Shown here: positions 51,834 to 59,918 of the stretch, one piece after another | Position numbering within the stretch: position 1 is the first letter of the stretch | Layout of the letters: each line of letters begins with the position of its first letter | Source of the DNA: Halorubrum sp. BV1 | GTDB lineage: Archaea; Halobacteriota; Halobacteria; Halobacteriales; Haloferacaceae | DNA: 64,000 nt | NCBI RefSeq assembly: GCF_000746205.1 | Contig: NZ_JQKV01000005.1 | Coordinates: 1 to 64,000 of the forward strand | Reading direction: 5' to 3' | Notes under the pieces: generated by a model | Database searches by the model: none | What the model was told of the DNA's origin: nothing | What the model saw: the letters and a program-made list of their open reading frames with translations, nothing else | Made by a program: the position numbers and the translations under genes

Positions 51834-52835
51834 TTAGACTCCGAGCATCATCCGAAGCGATCCACGGACGCCCATCGGGAGCCCAATCGCCCCGATGAAG
51901 AACGTCATGAGCCACCACCAAGTGTGATTCATTTCTTCTTTCGCGTCCGCGAGGTACCACACGATACCGCCAGTCACGAGGAGTTTGAGGACGAACGTCG
52001 ATCCCGAGAATCCGGTCGCCTGGTACACGAGATTCGTCACGACCAGCTTGGGTGAATAGCCGAGGAACGTGACGCCGATGAGATTCTGCGCCGCATCCCA
52101 CATCTGGCCGAAGACGGCCAGCAGGGACAACGGGTGTCGGAGGTGTGCGATATCCACAAGACTCGCGCCCCAGTAGTAGAGCGCGGTCACGCCGAGGGCG
52201 ATCCCCGTCGTCGCGACCGGCACCCACACGCGGAGTGGAGCCGACGTCGAGAGCCCATACCAGAGCGCCCACCCGACGGCACCGATCGCCCAGACCGTTC
52301 CAACGAGACCGACTATCGACGGGATGGATCCGATATTCCGGTTACGCGCGAGTGCGCCGACGCCGAGTGAGAGGACGGTGACGGCGGTGACGACGAAGTA
52401 GATCGACGGCGTGATGAACAGCACGGCGTAGTCACCGAGCAGGCCGATATCCTCGAGGGCGCGCATCGCTCCGCCAGCAACGATGATTGGCGCGAACCCG
52501 TACGCGAGTCGAGCGTCGTACGTGACATCGAGGGAGTCGAGATACGCTCGGAGCCCGGGGAGACTGTACACGACTGCCGCGAGGTACGTCACCGTGTTCA
52601 CGGCGTTGTATCCGCGGACGGCCCGTATTCCCTCGTGCGTGACTGGCTGGCCGGCAGCGTCAGCGACGACCGGGCCCCAGAGATACTGCCAGACGAATCG
52701 GTCGTAGACGAGCGTCGGGAATGCGAGGAGTGCTGCACCGACGAGGACGACCGGGGCGAGCAGATACAGGACCCACCACTCCCGAGTTCCAGTGGCGGGG
52801 AGGGCGGTTTCGACGCGGTGAGTGACGGTGCTCAC
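51834..52835 (-). CDS. DUF63 family membrane protein
   Basis: A 333-residue multi-pass protein. LVYDRFVWQYLWGPVVAD, GAMRALEDIGLLGDYAVLF and GQMWDAAQNLIGVTFLGYSP mark DUF63. The start is a GTG (52833-52835) that overlaps the stop of the HTH gene, and an in-frame codon at 52883 would lie inside that gene. The paralogue at 27734 carries an extra loop. The operon layout (HTH, DUF63, Met-loop protein, DUF1405, halocyanin) suggests one copper-related unit. Confidence 0.82.
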   Translation of the reverse strand: MSTVTHRVETALPATGTREWWVLYLLAPVVLVGAALLAFPTLVYDRFVWQYLWGPVVADAAGQPVTHEGIRAVRGYNAVNTVTYLAAVVYSLPGLRAYLDSLDVTYDARLAYGFAPIIVAGGAMRALEDIGLLGDYAVLFITPSIYFVVTAVTVLSLGVGALARNRNIGSIPSIVGLVGTVWAIGAVGWALWYGLSTSAPLRVWVPVATTGIALGVTALYYWGASLVDIAHLRHPLSLLAVFGQMWDAAQNLIGVTFLGYSPKLVVTNLVYQATGFSGSTFVLKLLVTGGIVWYLADAKEEMNHTWWWLMTFFIGAIGLPMGVRGSLRMMLGV

Positions 52836-53056
52836 GACTCGCTCACCTCCAGTCGCCACGTCGTGCTCTTCGAGCGTCCCCACTGTTCGAGCGACACGTC
52901 GGTGAGGTCGTCCTGGAGCTGGCTCAGATACTGTGCGACGGCTTTCGGCGATCCGTCGAGGTCGCTGGCGATATCCCGAGCCCGAAGGTACGTGGGCTCA
53001 GTATCGGCCGTCTCGACGAGGTACGCGTGCACCGTGCGGCGGGAAATAGACGACAT
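52832..53056 (-). CDS. Small HTH protein (DUF7123-like)
   Basis: A 74-residue protein with an HTH core (YLRARDIASDLDGSPKAVAQ) followed by a C-terminal wing (WGRSKSTTWRLEVSES). It resembles a haloarchaeal family of short uncharacterised winged-helix proteins. First gene of the five-gene operon to 50233; the stop overlaps the DUF63 GTG start. Likely an operon regulator. Confidence 0.7.
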   Translation of the reverse strand: MSSISRRTVHAYLVETADTEPTYLRARDIASDLDGSPKAVAQYLSQLQDDLTDVSLEQWGRSKSTTWRLEVSES

Positions 53057-53076
53057 GGAGCAAGTGGATTTGGCGT

Positions 53077-55677
53077 TCAGCGGAGTTTCCCGAGCAGTTT
53101 GTAGTCGTGATCGGGGGTGTACCGTCGGAACAGCAGGCTGTTCGACAGCACCGACACGCTGGAGAACGCCATCGCCCCGGCAGCGAGCACCGGTTGGAGC
53201 AGGCCTAGCGACGCCAGCGGAATCATCGCGGTGTTGTACCCGAGCGCCCAGACGAGGTTCTGCTTGATCTTCGCGAGCGTCGCGTCCGAGATGCGGATGG
53301 CCTTCACGACGTCGAGCGGGTCGTCGCGCATCAGCGTGACGTCGGCGGCCTCGATGGCGACGTCCGTCCCCGAGCCGATGGCCGTCCCCACGTACGCGAC
53401 GGCGAGGGCGGGCGCGTCGTTGACGCCGTCACCGACCATCATCGCCTTCCGGCCCTCGTCCTGGATGGTCTCGACGGCGTCGGACTTGTCCTCGGGGAGA
53501 ACCCCCGCGCGAACGTTCTCGGGGTTGATGCCGACCTGCTCGGCGACCGCGCGGGCGGTCCGCTCGTTGTCGCCGGTGATCATCATCACGTCGACACCAC
53601 GTTCCTGTAGTTGGTGTACGGCGTCCTTCGCGCTCTCTTTGATCGTGTCGGCATCAGCGACCACTCCAACCAGTTCGTTCTCGTAGGCGACGAGCATGGC
53701 TGTCTTCCCCTCGTTCTCTAGGCGTTCCATCGTCTCCTGGGCGGGCGAGGGGTCGATCCCGTTGTCGCGGAGCAGCTTCCGGTTGCCCACCAGTACCTCG
53801 CTGTCACCGACGGTCGCTTTGATGCCGTGTCCGGGGACGTTCTCGAAGTCCTCGGGGTCGGTCACGTCGATGCCACGATCCTTGGCTCCGTTGACGATAG
53901 CGCGGGCGAGCGGGTGTTCGCTCCCGCTCTCGGCCGTGGCTGCGAGCCGAAGGACGTCTTCCTCGCTAAGGCGGTCACGTGCGGTTAGCTGACCCCCATC
54001 GGCAGCGGTGTCGCCGCCGTCCGCGACCGGTTGGCCGTCACTATCGAACACGACCACGTCGGTCAGCTCCATCTCTCCTTTCGTCAGCGTCCCGGTCTTG
54101 TCGAAGACGACCGTGTCCACGTCCTTCGCTCGCTCGAGGATGTCACCTCCCTTGAACAGGACGCCGTTCTGTGCGCCGATGGTCGTTCCGACCATCGTCG
54201 CGGCAGGCGTCGCCAACCCGAGCGCACAGGGGCAGGCGATCAGTACGGCCGACGCGAACACGATGATCGAGAACTCGAAGACGGTGACGGTCCCTCCAGC
54301 AATTGCGGGTCCACCTGCCACGGCACCCCACAGCGGGAGCCACTCGACGAAGCTCGCGAGAGTTCCGGGGAACAGGTACCAGACGACGCCCCAGAGAACG
54401 GCGTTCGCGATGACGGCCGGCACGAAGTACGCGGAGATGCGGTCAGCGAGGTTCTGGATGTCGGGCTGGCGCGACTGGGCGTCCTTGACCGTCTGCACGA
54501 TCTGCTGGAGCGCCGTGTCCTTCCCGACCTTCGTCGCCTCGACGACGAGCACGCCGTTCTCGTTGATGGTGGAGCCGACCACCTCGTCGCCCTCGCTCTT
54601 CTCGATGGGGACCGATTCTCCCGTGACCATCGACTCGTCGACCGCCGACTGCCCGTCGACGACGACGCCGTCCGTGGGAATCTGCTCGCCCGGTCGCACC
54701 TTCATCCGGTCGCCGACCTCGACGTCTTCCAGGGGAATCTCCTCCTCGTTCCCGTCCTCGTCGACGAGGGTCGCGGTGTCGGCCTCCATCTCCAGCAGTT
54801 TCCGCAGCGCCTCGCCGGCCTGCCCCTTCGAGCGGGCTTCGAGGTAGTTCCCGAGCGTGATGAACAGGAGGATGAGCGCTGCGGTGTCGAAGTACAGCCC
54901 ACCGGCGATCACGCCGAGCAAGACTGCGACGGAGTAGACGTACGCGGTGGTCGAACCCAGCGCGATCAGCACGTCCATGTTGGCGCGACCGTTCTTCACG
55001 AGCGCCTTGTAGGAGTTCTTGTAGAACGGCCAGCCGAGTACCAGCTGGACGGGTGTCGCCAGCAGGAACTCTGCCCAGCCGAACTCGACCCCGAGAATCG
55101 TCTCCGGGAGGACGCCACCGCCGAGCAGGAACTTCTCGGCGAGGAAGAACAGCAGCGGGGCCGACAGCACCGCGCCAAACAGGGTCAGCCGGAGCTGTTT
55201 CCGAATCTCGGCCTGTCGTGCGGCGTCACGGGCATCTTCACCGGATTCCCCGTCGTCCTCACGAACCGGTGAGTACCCCGTGTCTTCGATGGCGTCGTAC
55301 AGCGCGTCTAGCGACGTGTCGGCAGGATTGTACGTGACCTGCGCCTCGTCGGTCGCGTAGTTGACCTCGGCGTCGATGACGCCCGGTGTGGCCTCCAGCG
55401 CGGTTTCGTTGGTCTCAGCACAGTTGGCACACGTCATGTCGGAGATGGCGATGGTGGCCGTCTCCGAGACGGCGCCGTAGCCGGCATCATCAATAGCGTC
55501 GTAGATTTCGCGGAGCGATACCTCCTCGGGGTCGTACTCGACGGAGCCCTCGTCGGTGGCGAAGTTCGCGTTCGCCTCCGATACCCCGGTGAGGGATTCG
55601 AGGGTGTCCTGGATCGTCGCCGAACAGTTGGCGCAGGACATTCCCGTGATATCGAGGTGGACAGTTCGCGTTCCCAT
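53077..55677 (-). CDS. copA: Copper-exporting P1B-ATPase CopA
   Basis: An 866-residue Cu(I) P-type ATPase. Two HMA metal domains have GMSCANCS and DMTCANCA. The actuator motif is DESMVTGESVPI, the transmembrane metal site is LIACPCALGLATPA, the phosphorylation site is FDKTGTLTKGE, SEHPLARAI lies in the nucleotide domain, and GDGVNDAPALAVA is the hinge. It has the full length and motifs of an active exporter. A TATA-like element about 26 bases upstream suggests a leaderless start. Divergent control by the Lrp-TRASH regulator next door is likely. Confidence 0.94.
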   Translation of the reverse strand: MGTRTVHLDITGMSCANCSATIQDTLESLTGVSEANANFATDEGSVEYDPEEVSLREIYDAIDDAGYGAVSETATIAISDMTCANCAETNETALEATPGVIDAEVNYATDEAQVTYNPADTSLDALYDAIEDTGYSPVREDDGESGEDARDAARQAEIRKQLRLTLFGAVLSAPLLFFLAEKFLLGGGVLPETILGVEFGWAEFLLATPVQLVLGWPFYKNSYKALVKNGRANMDVLIALGSTTAYVYSVAVLLGVIAGGLYFDTAALILLFITLGNYLEARSKGQAGEALRKLLEMEADTATLVDEDGNEEEIPLEDVEVGDRMKVRPGEQIPTDGVVVDGQSAVDESMVTGESVPIEKSEGDEVVGSTINENGVLVVEATKVGKDTALQQIVQTVKDAQSRQPDIQNLADRISAYFVPAVIANAVLWGVVWYLFPGTLASFVEWLPLWGAVAGGPAIAGGTVTVFEFSIIVFASAVLIACPCALGLATPAATMVGTTIGAQNGVLFKGGDILERAKDVDTVVFDKTGTLTKGEMELTDVVVFDSDGQPVADGGDTAADGGQLTARDRLSEEDVLRLAATAESGSEHPLARAIVNGAKDRGIDVTDPEDFENVPGHGIKATVGDSEVLVGNRKLLRDNGIDPSPAQETMERLENEGKTAMLVAYENELVGVVADADTIKESAKDAVHQLQERGVDVMMITGDNERTARAVAEQVGINPENVRAGVLPEDKSDAVETIQDEGRKAMMVGDGVNDAPALAVAYVGTAIGSGTDVAIEAADVTLMRDDPLDVVKAIRISDATLAKIKQNLVWALGYNTAMIPLASLGLLQPVLAAGAMAFSSVSVLSNSLLFRRYTPDHDYKLLGKLR

Positions 55678-55837
55678 TCGTACCCTACAATACGTGGTCC
55701 TTACTTAGTGCAGTTACTGTTTCGAGAACAGGGCTTTAGACAAGTATAGAATTCAGATTCTAAAGCAAATTAACGTTACACCGCCGAAGGAAGCCAATAT
55801 CAACGACCCCACCCAGAGAGGAAACAGCGACTACAGC

Positions 55838-56428
55838 TTACGCTCCTTCTTCGAGTCGCTGATACTGGTCTTCGAAGCGACCACGGCACGACGAACAACA
55901 GAAGTGATAGACATCATCGTCGATTCGAGCGGATTCGCCCTCGCTATCGACCGTATTCCCACACTCGGCACATGTAATTGCGAACTCAGTGCCGTCGAGC
56001 GAGGGTGTCCATTCGAGGTCGTCGACGAGCGTTACCGAGTAGTCCGTCGATGGCGTCTCCTCGAGAAGCCCATCGATCCACCGTCGAACGTTCTGCCCCT
56101 CCGCACGACCGTAGAACCATATTTTCCCCTCGGCAGTAACGAAGAGGTGTTCGATACCATCCGCGTCGTGGAGTCGGCTTCGAAGTGGCTCGATGACAGA
56201 GGTATCGTTTTCGAGCCGGACGAACACCGGAACGCCAGCTCGCAGTTGTGCGCGATTCACGTCGACGGTGAACCCGTTGATGATGTCGGATTCCTCTAAC
56301 CGTTTCACGCGGTCTGATACGGCCGGACCAGAGAGATCTACCTCCTCACCGATGCTGCTGAACGGACGTCGCGCGTCCTCTGCCAGTAGCGAGAGGATCT
56401 TCATGTCAGTCTCATCTAAATCACGCAT
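55838..56428 (-). CDS. Lrp/AsnC regulator with C-terminal TRASH domain (CopR-like)
   Basis: A 196-residue copper-type regulator. It has an N-terminal AsnC-like HTH (DMKILSLLAEDARRPFSSIG, DRVKRLEESDIINGFTVDVN), a short ligand-binding part, and a C-terminal TRASH zinc-knuckle-like domain. The latter has CAECGNT and HFCCSSCRGRFEDQ, which binds soft metals in archaeal copper regulators. Start ATG 56426-56428 was set from a TATA box at 56451-56460 and the family N-terminus; upstream frame to 56602 is unsupported. Located between copA and copZ, which it probably controls. Confidence 0.85.
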   Translation of the reverse strand: MRDLDETDMKILSLLAEDARRPFSSIGEEVDLSGPAVSDRVKRLEESDIINGFTVDVNRAQLRAGVPVFVRLENDTSVIEPLRSRLHDADGIEHLFVTAEGKIWFYGRAEGQNVRRWIDGLLEETPSTDYSVTLVDDLEWTPSLDGTEFAITCAECGNTVDSEGESARIDDDVYHFCCSSCRGRFEDQYQRLEEGA

Positions 56429-56450
56429 ATCTATCTGTAGGTATCTCGAA

Positions 56451-56460
56451 TTACAATATT
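56451..56460 (-). promoter_or_regulatory. TATA-like element of the Lrp-TRASH regulator
   Basis: AATATTGTAA on the minus strand is centred about 28 bases before the ATG at 56428, selecting this start. Confidence 0.55.
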
Positions 56461-56560
56461 GTTTCCCAGCGTTGGGCTTCGTATGCCATTTCATTTTCAG
56501 GATTGACTTTGGATTCGAAGCAGTAACTGACAAAGACGTGCATCTCATACGTATAGCTGT

Positions 56561-56758
56561 ATGACGCAGACGATCACCGTCGAAGGCATGACCTGCGGCC
56601 ACTGTGAACAGACAGTCGAAGACGCGCTTCGAGAAGTGAGCGGCGTGACCGACGCGACCGCCGATCGAGAGGCCGAACAGGCGAGCGTCGACGGCGACGC
56701 TGACGTCACGTCACTCGTTCAAGCCGTCGAGGACGCCGGATACACCTCCCACGCCTGA
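56561..56758 (+). CDS. copZ: CopZ-like copper chaperone (HMA domain)
   Basis: A 65-residue single HMA domain with the copper site GMTCGHCEQ (residues 8-16) and the usual ferredoxin-like fold end (DVTSLVQAVEDAGYTSHA). It delivers Cu(I) to P1B-ATPases. Divergent from the Lrp-TRASH regulator and followed 123 bases later by the CopB-like ATPase. Length is standard. Confidence 0.9.
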   Translation: MTQTITVEGMTCGHCEQTVEDALREVSGVTDATADREAEQASVDGDADVTSLVQAVEDAGYTSHA

Positions 56759-56881
56759 GAAACGCCGGAACGCACGTCCACGAGCGCACCGCCGTTCTCG
56801 TTCGACACCGGCCCTCTTGACGGTACCGCTCCGTATCAGGGTCTGGACAGCATAATGAGGGACGGCACCAACACCCACACC

Positions 56882-59218
56882 ATGAGCAACCATCCAGACC
56901 ACGAGAACTCCGAAACCCCCTCTGCAGAGGGTCACACCTCGAACCAATCCGAAGGACCCGTCTACTGTTGTCGAATTTGCCGGTTAAAAACAGAGTCGGA
57001 ACCACGAGCATCAGCCCACGCGTCATCCGAGCAGCAGTCCCACCCCTCGGAGCACGAAGCACACACTGCGGCGGATGAGGCACCCACAGAACCCGAACAC
57101 CCGGACGAACACGTACAGCACGAGCACGAAGCCGAACACGATCACCACCAAGTCGAATCCGAACACACTCACCACGGAGACGCAGAACACGACCGCGGGG
57201 CGAACGGTCACGAAGGGGGCCCACACGACGATCACGGAGCCCACACGGACCACACGGGCCATGAAGGGATGTTCCGCCGGCGGTTCTGGGTGTCGCTCGT
57301 CCTCTCGGTGCCAGTCATCTTTTTCAGCGAGTTCATCCAGGACGTCTTCGGGTACACGGCACCGATATTCCCCGGGAGCGTCTGGATCACGCCCGTCCTC
57401 TCGGTGATCGTCTTCGCGTACGGTGGGGTGCCGTTCCTCTCGATGGCCCGGACGGAACTCGAGAACCGTGAGCCGGGGATGATGATGCTTATTTCGCTGG
57501 CCATCACGGTCGCGTTCGTCTACTCCATCGCCAGCCTGTTCCTTCCAGGGACGACGCCCTTTTTCTGGGAACTCGTCACGCTGATCGACATCATGTTACT
57601 GGGCCATTGGATGGAGATGCGCTCGGTCCGGCAGGCCTCCGGGGCGCTCGACGAGCTGGCGAAGCTCATGCCCGACATCGCCGAGCGCGTCACCGAGAGT
57701 GGGGACACGGAAGAGATTCCTGTCTCCGAACTCGGCGAGGACGACGTCGTTCTCGTCCGTCCGGGTGCGAGTGTACCTGCGGATGGGGAAGTCGTCGAGG
57801 GGGAGTCCTCGGTCGACGAATCGATGATCACCGGCGAGTCTCGTTCTGTCGACAAGGAACCCGGGTCAGAAGTCGTCGCTGGTACGGTCAACCAGGACGG
57901 CAGCCTCCGCGTTCGCGTCACGAAGACCGGTGACGAGACGACGCTGGCAGGCATCATGCGACTGGTCGACGAGGCCCAGCAGTCCAAATCCCGCACGCAA
58001 CTCCTGGCCGACCGGGCAGCCGGCTGGCTGTTCTACGTCGCACTCGGCGTCGCGGCGATTACGGCCGTTGCGTGGGTCGTCGCGGTCGGATTCAACATCA
58101 CCGTCCTCGAACGCGTCGTGACGGTTCTCGTCATCGCGTGTCCGCACGCACTCGGCTTGGCCGTCCCGCTCGTGGTGGCAATCAACACCTCCACGGCTGC
58201 CCAGAACGGGATGCTCATCCGCGACCGTATCGCTATGGAGGAAGCCCGGAACCTCGACACGGTGATGTTCGACAAGACCGGGACGCTCACGAAGGGCGAA
58301 CAGGGCGTCGTCGGCGTCGAGACGGCAGGCGACTGGGATGAACAGCGGGCGTTCGAGGTCGCTGCGGGCGTCGAAGGCGATTCCGAACACATGATCGCTC
58401 GCGCCATCCGGAACGCCGCCGCCGAACGTGACATCCAACGGGCGAAGGTCTCGAGCTTCGAAAACCTCCGTGGCCTCGGTGTCAGAGCCACCGTCGATGG
58501 CGAAACGGTCCACCTGGGTGGCCCCAATTTGATCGAGAAACTCGGTATCGAGCGATCCGACGACATTACTGCCTTCGCCGAGGAAGCCGGAGCGAACGCA
58601 CAGACGGTTATCTATCTGATTCACGACGAATCTGAGGTCGTCGCGGCGTTCGCGCTGGCCGATGTCATTCGGGAAGAGAGCAGACAGGCCATCGAGGCAC
58701 TGCATGGGATGGGCATCGAGGTGGCGATGCTTACGGGAGACAGCGAAGACGTCGCGAAGGCCGTCTCTGAAGAACTCGGCATTGACCAGTACTTTGCTGA
58801 GGTGCTCCCGGAGGAGAAAGACACGAAGGTCGAACAACTCCAGTCCGAGGGCAAACTGGTCGCGATGGTCGGCGACGGCGTCAACGACGCGCCAGCGCTC
58901 ACCAGGGCTGACGTGGGCATCGCCATCGGCTCCGGGACCGACGTCGCCATCGAGTCGGGCGACATCATCCTCGTCGACAACAACCCTCTCGACGTGGTCC
59001 GTCTCATCAAGCTCTCGAAGGCGAGCTACCGGAAGATGCAGGAGAACCTCGTCTGGGCGACCGGCTACAACGTGTTCGCGCTGCCACTCGCTGCGGGAAT
59101 CCTCGCACCCATCGGCATTCTACTGTCGCCGGCCATCGGTGCCGTGTTCATGTCACTGTCGACGATCATCGTCGCGATCAACGCCCGCCGACTCAAAGGA
59201 GTCGACCTCTCGGCATGA
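56882..59218 (+). CDS. copB: CPH-type P1B-ATPase (CopB-like) with His-rich N-terminus
   Basis: A 778-residue heavy-metal ATPase. The N-terminal ~130 residues are unstructured and extremely rich in His, Glu and Asp (EHEAEHDHHQVESEHTHHGD), with one CCRIC motif. The catalytic part has DESMITGESRSV, the transmembrane motif VIACPHALGLAVPL (CPH, as in CopB/SilP-like pumps), FDKTGTLTKGE, SEHMIARAI and GDGVNDAPALTRA. CPH pumps export Cu(II), Cu(I) or Ag(I) depending on subtype. Start ATG 56882 (MSNHPDH) is preferred to an in-frame ATG at 56855. Confidence 0.9.
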   Translation: MSNHPDHENSETPSAEGHTSNQSEGPVYCCRICRLKTESEPRASAHASSEQQSHPSEHEAHTAADEAPTEPEHPDEHVQHEHEAEHDHHQVESEHTHHGDAEHDRGANGHEGGPHDDHGAHTDHTGHEGMFRRRFWVSLVLSVPVIFFSEFIQDVFGYTAPIFPGSVWITPVLSVIVFAYGGVPFLSMARTELENREPGMMMLISLAITVAFVYSIASLFLPGTTPFFWELVTLIDIMLLGHWMEMRSVRQASGALDELAKLMPDIAERVTESGDTEEIPVSELGEDDVVLVRPGASVPADGEVVEGESSVDESMITGESRSVDKEPGSEVVAGTVNQDGSLRVRVTKTGDETTLAGIMRLVDEAQQSKSRTQLLADRAAGWLFYVALGVAAITAVAWVVAVGFNITVLERVVTVLVIACPHALGLAVPLVVAINTSTAAQNGMLIRDRIAMEEARNLDTVMFDKTGTLTKGEQGVVGVETAGDWDEQRAFEVAAGVEGDSEHMIARAIRNAAAERDIQRAKVSSFENLRGLGVRATVDGETVHLGGPNLIEKLGIERSDDITAFAEEAGANAQTVIYLIHDESEVVAAFALADVIREESRQAIEALHGMGIEVAMLTGDSEDVAKAVSEELGIDQYFAEVLPEEKDTKVEQLQSEGKLVAMVGDGVNDAPALTRADVGIAIGSGTDVAIESGDIILVDNNPLDVVRLIKLSKASYRKMQENLVWATGYNVFALPLAAGILAPIGILLSPAIGAVFMSLSTIIVAINARRLKGVDLSA

Positions 59219-59256
59219 CTGAACCGTCTCATCCGGTATTCGCGCGACTGTACGAT

Positions 59257-59568
59257 CTACGGTTGGTCCTTGACGGTCGAGCAGATCGTCCCGTTCTGCT
59301 CGTTCGAGAACTGCCTGTGCGAAGCCGTACAGTGGGATTCATGCTGCTCAGCGTACTTCGAAAGAGCTTCTCGCCAGTGTATATCCAGCTCGAACTCGGC
59401 TAATTGGATTTGGATCCCGTCTTTCCCTTCGACGAGGTCGACATCTAGGTCTTCGAGTTGCTTGAAACGGAGGTTGTTCCGGCAGACCGTGATGAGCCGC
59501 TTGGAATCGACGATGTAGGGATCGACCCACTCTCGCCAAGTGTTGTCGTCGACGTGTGTTCGTGGCAT
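59257..59568 (-). CDS. Hypothetical 103-aa protein
   Basis: A minus-strand frame starting ATG 59568 (MPRTHVDDNTWREW) with FKQLEDLDVDLVEGKDGI and QLAEFELDIHWREALSKYAE. Composition is acidic and haloarchaeal. It ends convergently, 38 bases after the CopB-like stop, with HCTASHRQFSNEQNGT. No motif or promoter found. It may be real. Confidence 0.45.
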   Translation of the reverse strand: MPRTHVDDNTWREWVDPYIVDSKRLITVCRNNLRFKQLEDLDVDLVEGKDGIQIQLAEFELDIHWREALSKYAEQHESHCTASHRQFSNEQNGTICSTVKDQP

Positions 59569-59592
59569 CGCAAAATCCGTCCACACTCTCAA

Positions 59593-59918
59593 TACAGAAC
59601 TGTAGCATCACGCTGCCAGTTCGATGATTCGCATTCGGGAGGGAATGTCGGAGAATCAAATTCGACATCACTTCCCCAGCGACGGTCGGAATTGGTGCTC
59701 CCCAGGACACGTGACTGATAGTGATTACTGCGATTCTTTACCGCCGTGATGATCTGGATCGGTGATTGGAGCCTCTGAACCGCCGTCTTTCGACACCGCC
59801 CGTGAAAATAGTCGCAGTAATCACTATGAGTGGGCGGAGATTTATGGGTCGTAGATATCTACACTGTTGATAATATAAAATTCAATATATTCGGAATTTT
59901 ATAATTATTCCGATGTAT
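59593..59918. other. Gap containing the 110-bp inverted-repeat element
   Basis: About 330 bases between the hypothetical gene and the cox operon. The MITE-like element at 59718-59827 fills a third; the right end is very A/T-rich (about 59860-59920) and may hold the terminator of the oxidase operon. No gene is seen. Confidence 0.4.
59718..59827. mobile_element. MITE-like element with 16-bp perfect terminal inverted repeats
   Basis: ATAGTGATTACTGCGA at 59718-59733 is matched by TCGCAGTAATCACTAT at 59812-59827, enclosing 78 bases with no coding capacity. Length (110 bp) and perfect ends fit a miniature inverted-repeat transposable element. A target-site duplication is not obvious. The related transposase is not in the window. 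Confidence 0.55.

Noticed and set aside
54031..55272. Plus-strand 413-codon frame inside copA
   Set aside because: Antisense shadow frame without motifs.
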